Shown piece by piece: positions 13,201 to 25,877 of a stretch of 64,000 bases of DNA (its first letter is position 1; every line of letters begins with the position of its first letter). The position numbers were made by a program, and so were the translations under genes. The DNA is from Melastoma dodecandrum (Eukaryota > Streptophyta > Magnoliopsida > Myrtales > Melastomataceae). The DNA is taken from NCBI GenBank assembly GCA_029817715.1, contig JARUPY010000387.1, forward strand, positions 2,480,001 through 2,544,000, given 5' to 3'. The notes beneath the pieces were generated by a model. That model was not told where the DNA came from, ran no database searches, and was given only the letters and a program-made list of their open reading frames with translations.

Positions 13201-15477
13201 GGCCTTTCCTGGTGGCCGCCGCCGTCATATCTGTCTTAACCTTCTTCTCCCTTAACCCAACCGCCCGAATCCCTCCACCCCTTACCCGTATCCCTGCTCG
13301 GAGATCCCTCATTGACAGAATCCCTGCAGAAGCTGGTCTCTTCGACTACTCCGCAGTCTTCCGGGGCAGATTCTATCCTTCGGTCACCGCCCTATCGCTC
13401 ATCCTCGTCGTCCACTTCTCCCTACTCATCCGCACTGCGCAAGACCACTTCTCGGCCGCCACCACCAAGCTCTCCTCGGCCCTCAACCTCACCCCGAGCA
13501 CCGCAGCTGCGACCCTCCTCGCGCTCGGTAACGGTGCCCCAGATGTATTTTCTTCCCTTGCCGCTCTACGCTCCGGCCAGCCTAGGACAGGGCTCGGAGC
13601 CATCCTCTCAGGCGGGGCTTTCGTGTCAGCATTTGTTGTAGGGGTCGTTGCAGTGGAGGCAGGGCCGATCGTGCTCGACGCAGGGTCGTTTATTCGAGAT
13701 GCAGGGTTTTACGGAATTGGGGCAATGTTCCTGTTCTGGGTTTACTTGAGCGGGGAGATTTATCTGTGGCAGGCGATAGGTTTTGTTGGGTTTTATGTGT
13801 TCTTTGTGGGTTTAGTGTTTTATATGGACATGGGAAGTGCAAATGTGGAGACAAAGAAGGTTGGTAATGGTGGCGAAATGAAAGAATTACTCAGTAATGA
13901 TATCGAAAATGGCACCGCAAAAGTTGAATTGGAAGGAGGGAAAGGGTGGGGAAGAGTCAAGGGAACTCTGTGTCAGGTTAGTGAGGTTTGTATTATGCAG
14001 AACTACCGATACATTGTGATCGGCTTTTTTTGCTTCTTGTTGATTGATGGTGTACGAATCTTTCGGTTCAACCGGAATGCTATGGAAGTCTGGTGATGTT
14101 TTGAGTGCATAATTGTTATTAGGCATTTGGTTTCAACACAGAGGAGGTTAGAGTGATCCCTAGGCTTTGTTGTGGGAGGTTCCGGCTCTGATACGGGCAT
14201 GAGGCTTAGAATCTGATCTGTCTGACTCTGATCAATAACAGACTCTTCAGATGCTGATAGTGGATATGTTTTCTAGTGGGCTGCATGAACAGTGTGATGA
14301 TCTGCTGTTTTTGTTTGTCCTTTCTTTGGTTTCTTCTACCAATCCTCTGCCCCTTGCGATTGCTTAGCAGAATGACAGCTTTACATAAGAGATTGCCCGA
14401 CATCCCGATTAGATTGATGGCTTATTAAGGTGAAGTGAAAGTGAAAAGCTTGTTTTACAAAGTGCTAGAGGGAAGAGTGACTGGTTCATGCATCTGCCAC
14501 GTTAATAGCCTGCATATAGAGGTAGAAACTTTTGAAATTGCAATTAAATGACTGGGGGGAACATCATGAACTGAATGCGGATGGATTAATGTTACATTTT
14601 ATCTCCCTTTCGTAGGAACTTGTTAGGGGAGGCCATTTAAATTGGTTTCTGCTTTACTACATTTCCATAATTTTCTGACCATGTTTCCTTCTTTTTCACG
14701 CTCAATTGGCAGATCTCTGGATTATGGGATGTTCCCATTTCTGTGATTCTGAAGCTTACAATCCCCCAAACTTCCCCTGCGGATTGGAACCGATACTACG
14801 CATCGGTTAATCTCATAATTTGCCCACTTGCCCTTCTTTATGCATGCAACTCATTTGTGCCCATGGATCACGCCATTGTGTTCCTCATTCCTAATACGCA
14901 TGTTCCTCTTTGGTTCGTTGTTCTCTTGGCGAGCTCTCCTCTCGCTCTTCTCCACTTCTTTGTCGAGAAAGAACCGCCTAAATCCGAGCAACTTCCTGTG
15001 ACCTTAGCGGCATTTGTCATGAGTGTGTTCTGGATTTCCACCGCCGCGGGAGAACTATTGAATTGCCTTGGCGCTCTCGGCAATATTCTTGAGCTGCCGC
15101 CTGCATTTCTTGGTTTGACAGTTCTGGCATGGGGTAACTCTGTGGGAGATCTTGTTGCAGATGTTGCCGTTGCAAAGGCAGGCCAACCTGCTATGGCTAT
15201 GGCTGGATGCTTTGCGGGGCCTATGTTCAATATGCTTGTTGGGATGGGAACTGCTCTGGTCATTCAGACATACGACGTATTTCCAGAAGCTTACGTTCTT
15301 CGTTTTAATATAAGTATAGTTACAGCATTCGTGTTCCTGCTTTTGAGCTTGATGGGTTCCCTCTTGGTAATCACTTGGCACAGATTTCGTGTGCCTCGAT
15401 ACTGGGGATTCTGTCTCGTTGGTCTGTACGCCATTTTCATGTTGATCACCTTAGCTATTGCTAAGTTCTCCTCCTAG
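13179..15477 (+). CDS. Cation/calcium exchanger (CCX family, NCX-type)
   Basis: Membrane antiporter that moves cations (Ca2+, Na+, K+ or Mn2+ depending on the member) across an endomembrane. Two exons, 13179-13976 and 14713-15477, join in phase 0 and give 520 residues. The two alpha-repeats are plain: LLALGNGAPDVFSS in the first half and LAWGNSVGDLVADV in the second. Around ten hydrophobic segments flank a hydrophilic loop (about residues 220-265) rich in Glu, Gly and Lys, at the exon junction. The N-terminus is hydrophobic and could be a signal peptide or first helix. The start was chosen because the earlier ATG at 13171 is out of frame and ends after nine codons. The family call is firm; the subgroup (CCX1-5) was not assigned. 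Confidence 0.92.
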
Positions 15478-18010
15478 GAATAGCAGGGGCAGAAAGATCT
15501 TTCATTTTTGTTCAGATTATAGCACAGGATTATTTAGTCTCAAATCAATCTGCGGTTTATGCAATACTTTTGTTGGGGGGGGGGGGGTGTTTGCTCCATC
15601 CTCCTCTATGCCTGCCTGCTTGAACATGGTTGAAATCCATAGTACACAATGATGACTGCTGTGGCAGGACTGCATGTTCAACTCCAAGGTCAATAATCTT
15701 CTTGACGTGTTCCTTTCTGCAGATTCATTCATTTTACTCGTAAAGCAACGAATGGTAACCTCAGATAAGGTGTGAAACCCAGGAAACTTGCTGGTGCAGA
15801 GAACTTTTCGGAACCAGTTGTAGATATTGAATGTTCTGGGTCGGTTGAACGAGTAGAACTTCGCCAGAGCTGTCAACAAACTCGCGAGCATTAGTTGCTG
15901 GTGGCCGAAGCGAATCCCCTAGGACTAGATGTTGTGTGTTTGTGTTACCCCTTGCTCAAGCATGTCCCTCCTCAAGGCGAGGAAACTTTTTGGCATGGGA
16001 TTTGGTGAAGGAACAATAAATAACTTGGACTGAAGGAAAGGAGGATGAAGAAAGGACAAACTCAAAGGAGTTGGGGGAGGGGGGGGGTGGGTTTTTCTCT
16101 TTTCATACGGTCCATCCAGACACAACACACAAAATTATTCAACAAAAGGGAGTCTTATTATTAATCAAAATAAGTGTACTCCCCCCCTCCCTCCAATGAA
16201 AAGGCTGTCGACCATTTCCATACGCAAACCAGTAGTTGTAGTTGTAGTTGTAGTGGGAGTCTCACGTTTCATTTCATTAGTTTCCAAATAATCCCATCTT
16301 TGCATAATACTGCGGTTAGTTTATGTCCGAATGAGTTGAATGCGGACAGCGTCGCAGTGGATCTTGTCCGGATGTATCTCTTTCGTAATAAAACTGGACG
16401 ATTGTTGGTAAACGCCCCTTCCCTTTCTTTCTGTGTAGCCGCAGCGCAGGCAAATAGATAGGCATTTTTTGACCCCTCCGCCGACTAAAAGCGAATACAG
16501 AATTATTTGTTTCTTACGGCTTAGCGGGCAAGAAAAGTTCCTCCCCCTCATTTATTATATTTTAAAAGTGTAATGTCAGGAATATAGAGGCTGGAAATAA
16601 AAAAGGGCAAAGAAAAAAAAAACACTCTGACAAACTCCATTAGTTTAATGCCCTCCTCCTCCTCATAGTAATAATTTTATTTTGTCTTTTGTCAGAGAAT
16701 AATAATAACAATAATAATCACCGCAGGGGGTAATTAAAAGGGTGGGGGTGGGGGTTTAATTTGACCCAATAATTGAACCATCGGAAGATTCTGTATCAGA
16801 AATTAAAAAGAAATAGGGTGGGTTCTTGTCAGGGATTAATGTCATAAACAACTTAAGTTTATAATAATAATAATAATAATAAGAAGAATGGAAAACGATT
16901 AACCTCGGAGTTCGATCGGTCGGGCCAAATGGGTAATCGACACGTGTCACGAGGGGGGCGGGTCAATGATTGAAAGCCCAAGAAGGCTCTGTTCCTTTTT
17001 TTTTTTGTGTGACAAAACACGCATTCAACGCATATTAATTAATTATCTCCATAATTTTGGAAAATAAGAAACAACAGGACCCAAAAACTGGTCAGAAACA
17101 AAAGAGGATGGTGAAGAGAGAAGGGAAAGAAGAGGAGAAGAGCTTGTTGTTGTAATTAGGGCCGACATGAATCGGAGGGCGTGGTTGGATGGTTGGTTGG
17201 TTGGTTGGTTTTTTAGGAAAGGAGGAGAGGAGAAGAAGAGATGTCCGATGGGTTCTGCTTGCTTGCAATCCTACAAACCCTACTCCATCGTCATTATTAC
17301 TAGTAACATTTCATTACCCATTTGGAATCCTAGAATGGTCATCTTGCTGAAATGAGGCAGGAGGAAATCAAGGCCTCGAGAGTTGGAGAAAGCACAATAA
17401 GGTTGGGAGGTGGGGAGGGAGGGAGGTTTGATCTCCTCTTCAAAATGATTAGAGAAAGAAGAAGAAGAGATGGGAAGGAGAGGGAGGGTTTGGTAGATCT
17501 TGTCAGAACGCTACTTTTCACTTTTCCATTATTATTATGGGATTTTGATTTTCATAACATCATTGTGGGATTTTGATTTTCTTTTTCCAGTCTTTCTTAG
17601 TAACAACTCCATCCAAACCCCCCATGTGCAATACGGTAAAACAATGTAAGCACTAAGAAGTAAATGAAACAAAAGCTAAAAAGAAGAGAATTCTTACAAC
17701 ACAAACAACACCCCTCCTCCTCTCATTCATCAATCGGTTCTGTATGAAAATGACAAACAAACAAAAGAAGCTCAAGAAAGCAAATTTTATTAGAATTAGC
17801 CCCTCCTTAGTTCTTCTTCTTCTTCTTTTCTGTTCGTGTATATTAATAAATAAAATCCCCTCTTACAATCCCATTCCCCCACACAAACTCCCATCATCAT
17901 CATCTTCTTCATCGCCTTCTTCTTCTTCTTCGTCTTCGGACCCTCCTGACTCTTTCGTCCCTGAACAACCGCCCAAAGTTTGATCCTTTTTCCTCACTGG
18001 ATTTTTAACA
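15478..18010. other. CCX-bHLH intergenic region with simple repeats
   Basis: No gene was recognised. It contains a G13 run (15575-15587), short AT-rich microsatellites including a TAA-type run near 16860-16885, GA-rich stretches (17100-17500), and the presumed promoter and leader of the bHLH gene. A 79-codon frame at 17744-17983 ends 27 bases before the bHLH ATG. It has a hydrophobic start and a poly-Ser stretch, and is best read as UTR or a possible uORF. Confidence 0.4.
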
Positions 18011-19985
18011 ATGGAAGGGTATTCTTCCATGTATAACAATCTCAGCTGGGAATCCTCCTCCTCCCCAGCTGATATCCCCGCCGATCCCTTCCACTCCGCC
18101 CTCACTTCCCTCGTCTCCTCCCCAGACTTCATCATCAACACCGCCACCACCAACAACAACAACTCCCTTATGCGGGAGCTCATCGGTCGCCTCGGCACCA
18201 TCTGCACCTCCCCTGATCCTGCCCGCGATTCCCTCTACTGCTCTGCCCCCAACAGCGCCGCCACTTCCTGCTACAGCACCCCACTCAACTCCCCTCCCAA
18301 GCTGGGTTTGTCCTTGACGGAGCGCAATTCCAGGACCGGCGGTGGAGGAGGAGGAGGACGGGGCCTCGGGTACCCGGTTACTACCCACCTGCCCCTTCCA
18401 GCCGACTCCAGGCTCGTGGAGAGGGCCGCAAGGTTTTCCTGCTTCGGCGGTGGGAATGTCGCCGGGGGCCGACCCAATCAGGGAGGTTTCCCGGGGCTGC
18501 CCCTCCCACAGGTCGAACGAGTTCAGAGTGGGAGGTTCTCGAGGGTTTCGAGCAGCCAGAATGTAGCTGCTGGCTTCCGGAGTGGGAATTCCCATGAGAA
18601 CATGGATACAGGGGATTCCCCCGAGGGATCCTTGATTTCAGAGCAGATCACGCGGCCGAGCGACGCGAATTCCTCCCGGAAGAGGAAGTCCGTTCCCCGT
18701 GGGAAGGTGAAGGACGGCGAGGTAGAAAGCCGGAAGCTTTCCTGTGATATCTTCTCTCTGTGCCTTCGTTGTGAAGTTCTCAGTGTTTGGATTTGGTCGC
18801 AGGATTGTGCGGAGAACGGACAGCTGGGTGAGAAGAAGAGGAAGGAGGACAATGTGAAGCCGCCAGAGCCACCCAAGGACTATATCCACGTCCGAGCTCG
18901 AAGGGGTCAGGCGACGGACAGCCATAGTCTCGCCGAAAGGGTAAGTAACCTGAATTGATCCAGTCGATTCATTACTTAATATCACCCTCGATCGATTCTC
19001 AACCAGGTCAAAACTCACGTTCTTACATGTTAATGATCTACTTCTGCAGGTTAGGAGAGAAAAAATTAGTCAGAGGATGAAGGTTCTTCAAGATCTTGTT
19101 CCAGGATGTAACAAGGTGTGTTTGGTTTGGTTTGGCTTGCTGTACATTTCCCTAGGGAAGTTTGCCCAAGCAGGTCGAAATTTGCAATGAGAATCGCTGA
19201 GCGGCTTTGTTTGGAAACATTTGCAGGTAACTGGGAAAGCAGTGATGCTGGACGAGATCATTAACTATGTTCAGTCGTTACAGCACCAAGTTGAGGTATG
19301 ACAGATGAGCCAACCTTGACTTAATTATGACAACAGAGAAAGAATGAGTTGATTTGCTATTGTTTGTCGCAGTTCCTTTCGATGAAACTTGCAACCCTGA
19401 ACCCAAGAATGGACTTCAACGCAGATGCCTTGGTCTCGAAAGAAGTGGGTGGCACTAAATCATCTATTACGACCCCTTCTCGAAATACCCCTGGCATACT
19501 CACGCATTGTTCCTTTGCAGATGTGCAACCCTCATGGATCTTCTCTCTTCCCGGGTGACTCTTCCTCGTCAGCATTTCTGTATGGCTACCAGATGCAGTT
19601 GCATGACGCTGCCCTCGTCAACAAGATGGAGAACCAGCTCCCATTAAATGCACTGAGCGTCGCGGTCCACCCCAGTATGGAAGGTTTCTGCAAAGCCTCA
19701 TCTGCCGTGGTAATTCTGTCACCTCTTCACAAGGAAGACCTTCAGCTTACTCTAGTTCTCCACTCACGAATCGGCTTATCTTAGGTATTGGGAATATGGG
19801 ACGACGAACTTCACGGCACCGTGCAGATGGATCTCCAGCAGAATCAACCGCAGCAAAGATTACAAGGTACTTCAGCGGGTCTTGGTTGGATTATTCGACT
19901 GCTCTCGGATCTCAATTGACTTAACATTACCTTCACGATCATCCCAGGTGGCCCGGCAGCAGGTCAGATGAAAATCGAGTCGTAG
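18011..19985 (+). CDS. bHLH transcription factor, subfamily XII (bHLH62/CIB-like)
   Basis: Nuclear regulator expected to bind E/G-box sites as a dimer. Exons are 18011-18721, 18803-18940, 19050-19115, 19227-19295, 19373-19444, 19521-19709, 19785-19866 and 19948-19985, giving 454 residues. The N-terminus is disordered, with SVSRP-like Ser/Gly runs and DPFHSALTSLVSSP. A basic nuclear-signal-like SSRKRKSVPRGKVK precedes the conserved PPEPPKDYIHVRARRGQATD leader. The bHLH follows (SHSLAERVRREKISQRMK, then LVPGCNKVTGKAVMLDEIIN and YVQSLQHQVEFLSMKLA). The His-Glu-Arg triad of G-box binders is present in the basic region. The first proposed intron (18722-18802) is 81 bases with no stop, so keeping it would add 27 residues. 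It is T-rich with good borders, and the retained reading adds a Cys/Trp-rich insert unusual for the family, so an intron is preferred. Confidence 0.9.
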
Positions 19986-22966
19986 ACTCATGCCGTTACG
20001 GAATCGGAGAACCGAATTTCGAGGAACACCCGTGTAAATACATGACCGGGATCAAGAGGAGTTCATCAGACAAAGTTCCATTGCCGCTCATCATCATCAT
20101 CATCGATTATATTCTTTTTACATGACCTGTAGATTCAATTAAGAAGCCTTTCTCATTGCTAGAGATGTCTGTAATCTGTATTAATATATTTTTGATGTCA
20201 TTGTTGTTAGGACAGCATAAGGTGCAATATAGTGATGGGTTTGATGGTCTATTAACATGGATGCGAAATTTGTTGGATGGATGGAACGGGGTTTTTGTTT
20301 AAGCTTGTTGAAGGACTTAAAAGAGCTAAAAAGGTACGATGGTATGACTTAATGTGGAACCCCTTTCTGTTTTGGAGGGGACAAAAGACAGGGAAAAGAC
20401 AAACTGCAGTAAGTGGGAAATGTGATGTCCCTCGACCGGACCCGTCCATCTGCCGACCCCCTCGTATAAGTCTAACAGGATTTTACTTTGTATCAATTAA
20501 TCGTAAAAGGAGTAGTCCGCTAGAGTATATATACTAAAGTGAACTCTTCTTTCTTTGCGAGGTGATTTAGTTAGCCTGGAATCCAAACATTGGTTTAAGA
20601 GGGGGGAGGAAGGAATCATGTTGGGTGTTGAATTTTAGGGGATTATATGAACTGTGCCTGCCTTTGCAGCAGGCATGGTGCAATAAGTTCAGAAAAATCA
20701 TACCATTGACCTGAACATAGATTTACCTTTGAATCTAGTAAATACTCTCCATCCACCATTACAAGAACAGGAGGGGCCTCCCCGTGATCCTATCTTAATC
20801 TGTGTTATTACGTAGCCTTAATACATTCATGGGCGAAAGAAGGGGATCGATCGAGCCAAGTCGTGCGTCAACCAACTGCAATACCTCTTAAGAACATCTG
20901 GTTGTCTGATTTGCTCCATATTTTGTTAAGGAAGAGTTTAAGAAGAAAGGAGGAGGACCCCCCGCGGAAAAAGCAATAACTTGGGTGTGTGTGGGCGTTT
21001 GGTATGTCCGCAGAACCAAAAGCACACCGCCTGATATCACATTGAATTTTCCCAAATAGGAGGGGCCGGGTCTGGTCCGATCTGTCTATCCAGACAAGAA
21101 CATCGCCACTGTCCTCGGCTCGAACATTGTCCCCTATCCGATCGACACGCGGTGGGAGCCCAACCCAATTTTAGGGGGGGGGGGAATCCTAACTTGTAGC
21201 CATGATCGACGCCCAGGTCGTATTCATAGGATTTCGTATTATCTTGTAGTTCTAGTAGAAAACAAAAGGATGCAGCCCCACTTCCATTTGTTAACTGTGG
21301 TGCTCGATCCCTGCCTATACTGTTGGGAACGTCGAATTATTTTCGTCCTACCTTGGCTGGTTTCGTGTCTGAATATTTCTTAGGCCACCAATCTTTCCTT
21401 TTGGTTGAAATTTATTGATGTCGGAGAGAGTGACTTGCTTGGTTTGGATCACCTCCTCCTCCTTCTAGTTGTATGCCTGTGAAACTGGGGGAAAAATTAA
21501 CTACGTTTATGCTCTCAGTATAGATCAAGATTTTGAGTTTTCCGAATCTGTTTTATTTAGTTCTGCTAATTCATACCAAACTTGCTTTGACCTTTGATTT
21601 CGTAGAAATTGTGTGTCGGAGTTCCCTTCACCTAAAAGCTAGAAATTAGGTAAATGATCTCAATTATATTTAAGTGATTGTCCAGACCTTTTTTAGGCAT
21701 TGAAAGATTATTTCTCAACAGATTTCGTGCTGGTACATGAGCCTGGTCATGGAACCCTCTTGTGTCGTCGTGCTTAGCAAGAAACATGTGTCGGGAGACT
21801 CTAGTTGTACGATGATGGATCCTTACTGTTTCTACTTTCATGAAAACACAAAAACCAGAAGTTGGCGTTTAAGGCTGCGGACGTGAAGTTGGCCAGAAAG
21901 ACGGCCCCCTTACCGAAACATTCAAAGCAATCGGGCAGCTTTCCTAAGGACTCTTTGGGGAATGGTACGACGTCTTGCATTTACTTGGCACTGCTGATCA
22001 TGATGAAGCGGCACATCGGCGCCCTGGAAAGGCTGGTTTTCAGACCTTACGCGAAATATACATGATTATTATCCGGTGATTGTGGATGTCGGCATGGGCT
22101 CAGTACCCGTTGCTGGCCTCTTTGCTTCCAGAACTTCGGACACATAGCTGCAACTGTTGGGGCTGTGTTGGTGGCTGTTGATGATGTTCGTTCATAAAAA
22201 AGGATCGATTGTCCAATCAGCTGAAAATGTGGTAGATGGTCGTGCATGGCATGATGCGGCTCATGGTGAAGATCCGGTTGATGCTCGACTAGCTCGAGCA
22301 TCTGATTCGGCTGTTGTTCCCTAACCACTATCTGGTAGCCTCCCCGTGGATCCCCAAATTTGCCGGGAAAACAATCTTTTGCTCCCCCACCTGGAATGGG
22401 ATGAGTAGCCCGTTTGACTTATATGCTAGCTTAAAGCATCGGTTTTCGAAGTCGGACTTGAGTTTGCACCCTTCAACACCCCTTTCTCGAACATGACCCG
22501 CCGAGCATCGCCCCCTCCTCCGACACATGCTCCAATGCAGTCTCTCAGCAATGCCTCTACACATCCACAACGCATCTCAACTTTCCCAATAACGAAGGAA
22601 AACACAGGAATTACAAGGACTTCTCGGAGATAAAGAGACTCCATTCGATGAATTGAGAAAATCGACATAAGCTGCTTCTGATCATCTTGTACATTTCTGG
22701 ACGGCTGTCTGTCGTCCGTCGCCACCGTGATTTCCCTTCGCAGTACCTCGATGCCCGAGTGGAGGTGCCAACCGGAGGGTATCAGAGGAGCGGACTTGAA
22801 TCCTCGTGTCGTCTAAATCGCACGCGCTCGCGAAGGCCCGATGACGCGCGTATACTCCCTCATGTGAGCAGCCACCATTGGGTGGTTACCATTGAACAGC
22901 ATTACGTATGACGGATTGTTCACCTTGGGGACATGGAACTGGTATCCTGATGGGGGACATATGCCG
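19986..22966. other. Intergenic region after the bHLH gene
   Basis: About 3 kb without a recognised gene. The first 200 bases fit a 3' UTR. The minus strand from 22047 to 22330 is open and His/Gln-rich. It could be a decayed C-terminal tail of the LBD gene to its right, but this is weak. No transposon ends were identified. Confidence 0.4.
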
Positions 22967-23275
22967 TCAGTGGCGGCGGAGGCTGGAGGAGGGGAGAATG
23001 GCCTGAGGGCCGATATATGTCGCGAGCTCCTTCCGGGCGGTCACTAGGTTGATCTCCAACAACTTAAGCCTCTGCTGGAGGATCGAGTTGATGGCGTCCT
23101 CATGCTGCAACGTGCTCAGCTCGTTGAGGAGCTTGACCACGTTGCTGGCCCCAAACACGTTGTGAACGTTCTTAGACTTCTGGGGCATGTCGGGTGAGAA
23201 ATAAGGCGCGAACACACACTTCTCCGGGCGCTTCCTACACAGGAACTAGGATGACGCATGGCGATCTCCACGACG
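22967..23275 (-). pseudogene. LOB-domain (LBD) transcription factor pseudogene
   Basis: Minus-strand translation gives FLCRKRPEKCVFAPYFSPD, then NVHNVFGASNVVKLLNEL and a Leu-rich coil (QQRLKLLEINLVTARKELA). These are the LOB domain's Cys block, GAS block and terminal coil as seen in AS2/LBD36-type class I proteins. Lesions: the first cysteines are out of frame after Pro-Cys, a TAG replaces the Lys expected before FLCRK, and roughly 22 residues normally found between EDAINS and the coil are deleted in frame. That deletion removes the conserved Asp-Pro-Val-Tyr-Gly block. The gene therefore cannot give a normal LBD protein. LBD factors regulate lateral-organ boundaries; this copy is a relic. Confidence 0.8.
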
Positions 23276-23989
23276 ACGTAGATCAACCTCGCCGCAACCC
23301 CAAATAGCATTAAACAAAAACATTGAAACGGGAAAACTGATCAATGACACGTCGGATGGAGAGGTCGGGGGTGCTGCTGGGATTTTGATCTTTGACGAGC
23401 GAGAATCGGGGGAGGGAAGGGAGATTCGTATAATGGGCTCTATGGGCCGGATACGTTTGTCGCCAGGCCCAATGGGCTTTTAAAAATAAACCCAAAAATA
23501 GACCAATTGGTTGGACTCGATTACCTCTTTATGTAAGCGAAGGTAAGTCAAAGAAAAGGGATTTATGTCTGGGAAAAAATTTAGTAAAGGACGTAATTTT
23601 AAAATTTCGAAAATATATTAAAAAAAATCAGACTTTATGAAGTCTAACTTTCGATTTCTTAAAAATAAGTTTAATTTTAAAAAATTGGTTTGGAAATTTT
23701 TTAAAATTATGATATAAATTTTGTTAGTGGGATACGACGGAGAAAAGAAAGAAGCAAAAGGGACGAAGACAAATTCTGTTATTTCATTTCGTCCAAGGAA
23801 GAAAGATAAAAAAAAAAGGAAACAAACCAAACCTTGCTGGGGTGTCAACATTACCATCAGTCCCGATCGCTGGCGGGATCTCCCCCTCCGCCGTTTCCGA
23901 GGAGATCAATGCCGAAACCCACCATCAATCTCAATTCCCTCTTCCCACGAAAACCCTGAAATCATCGAACTTTTGGGTTGTCGGGGAAG
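23276..23989. other. Spacer between LBD and SEC23 pseudogenes
   Basis: AT-rich and without a recognised gene. It would contain the old promoter of the SEC23 copy. Short purine runs occur near 23730-23825. Confidence 0.35.
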
Positions 23990-25877
23990 ATGGATTCGGA
24001 GGGCATCGACGGCGTCCGGATGACTTGGAACGTGTGGCCGCGAACCAAGGTGGAGACCAGCAAGTGCGTCGTCCCCCTCGCGGCCTGCGTGTCTCCCCTC
24101 CGTCCTCATCCCGACGTCCAAACCATGTCCTACCCTCCACTCCGCTGCAACACCTGCACCTCCATCCTCAACCCCTTCCGCCACGTCGACTTCGCCGCCC
24201 GATCTGGATCTGCCCCTTCTGCTTCCAGCGGAACCACTTCCCCATCACTACTCCGAGATGCCCGACACCCGCCTCCCGGCCGAGCTACCCCAATTACACC
24301 ACCATCCAGTTTGTCAGCCCTTCCCCTCCCCACCACCATCCCCAGTTTGGCCAAGCCGCCGCTGCCCCCGCCCCCGGCTACTCCCCTCTCGGCGTTCCTG
24401 TTCGTCCTCGATACCTGCATGATCGAGGTCCGCCCTCAAGCAAGCCATCGGGTTGGTCCCCGATAATGCCCTGGTGGGTTTTATCTCGTACTGTACCCTG
24501 GTCCAGGCTCATGGCTGGGGTTCTCCGAGCTCTCGAAGGTTTATATTTTTCCTCTTGTCGACCCTGTTCTAATGTTGCCTAGAATAGTCTTTTGATATTG
24601 TGATACCTAGATTATTTACCTAGATTATGTCGTCTTTTTATCACATTTTCAAAAAGGTGAACCTTCTCTGTGGCTTTATCTGGTCGGGATTGCAGAAATG
24701 GAAGTTAGAGTTGAGATGAGAGAACTGGTTGCTTGGTTGTTTTAGCTGAAAGTTTTGGTCATTCTGTATTTAAGGACTCCTTCAAACTTGTATTTGAAGA
24801 AGGGGAGCAAGCTCTTGGTCTTTGCTTCGAGTAAGTTGTTCGTTTTCTAGTTTGTTCAATCATTACTTTTGGATATTCGCTTATATTCTTGTCAATCTAG
24901 TTAATTTTAGCCTTTGATGGTCTTGGAAATGCTTTTTTTTTTTTAAGGATTGATATCAAGTTCAAGAGTGATTAATGCGAGGTTCTTTCTTGTTATCCGA
25001 CGTGCACATTTCTGAGTTTCTATCAGCAACCTTGCTTAGAAAATATGTGGAGAATTTATTGCCATTCGGACTTTTTGGGCGAATATTTTTTTATCTGGAC
25101 TTGTAAATTTCGTTACCGAGGTGATGTCCAGCTATACTTCAGCTTCATTAGCCTGTGAGAGAGCTTCCCCAGTAGTTTGCTCTAGTTTCCTTCTATTGCC
25201 TTCTGATTTACACCTTAGTCATTTGGTGTCACTGGATCCTTTTCTGTTGTAGTCGATGTGTATCAAGTAAATAGTAGTTGCTGCCTTATTTTGTTAGGCA
25301 GGGATGCATGTTTGCCCCTTTTCGGAGCTGCTTCTAGACAGGATTATTGGATCCTTTTTAGTACTTTCTCATTACATGATTGAGTGTTTGCACCCCGTGA
25401 TTAGGCAAGAACAATTTTTGCTAGAGAGTGGTCCACACATGGGGTGGTTTACTGCCTGTGTAGGTAGTTTGGCAAGAACAATTTCTGCTAATGTCGAGAA
25501 ATATTCTTTTTTGATGCTGTTCTTCCAAAGTGATATGAAGTCTTTTCTGCTGACTCTGCATGATGGCTGAAATGGATGGCTTGTTTTGATCTTACTCAAT
25601 CCCCCTTTTCGGTTTCTGCCACTGCAGGCATTTGCTCAGATACTCCAGGCCCCTCACGAGGAGGCTCAAATGATTATCCAGGGACGTTTCCCTGTGCCTA
25701 GATTGGTTGTTTGCAACCAGCATGGATATCAGGTCAGTCTGAATTTGGTGGTCACTCGGAATGGATTCCTGTTCGTCGTGATACAACATTGCGCACGCGA
25801 TGGCGGGGGTTCCGGCGTGAGCCTACAAGTAAGTCTTCCTGGAGCAGCACCTCCAGAAGCTGGCGATGCAGTCCTGA
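23990..25877 (+). pseudogene. SEC23: SEC23 (COPII coat) pseudogene with internal deletion
   Basis: From ATG 23990 the frame reads [19 protein letters not shown] and then [13 protein letters not shown], the SEC23 N-terminus and zinc-finger start. The frame then changes repeatedly. [13 protein letters not shown] is in the next frame. [39 protein letters not shown] and [20 protein letters not shown] each need another shift, and a stop interrupts. The first exon fades at about 24555 (FSELSKVYIF). After a kilobase of non-coding sequence only the last exon remains: [31 protein letters not shown] at about 25629-25732. The terminal LQKLAMQS is reached only with another shift, stop at 25875-25877. Some 600 middle residues of the roughly 760-residue coat GTPase activator are absent. 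Confidence 0.88.

Noticed and set aside
17744..17983. 79-codon frame upstream of the bHLH gene
   Set aside because: Low-complexity poly-Ser and a hydrophobic run; most likely leader sequence. Kept only as a possible uORF in the spacer note.
22047..22330. His/Gln-rich minus-strand frame
   Set aside because: Could be the decayed C-terminus of the LBD relic, but no residue pattern proves it.
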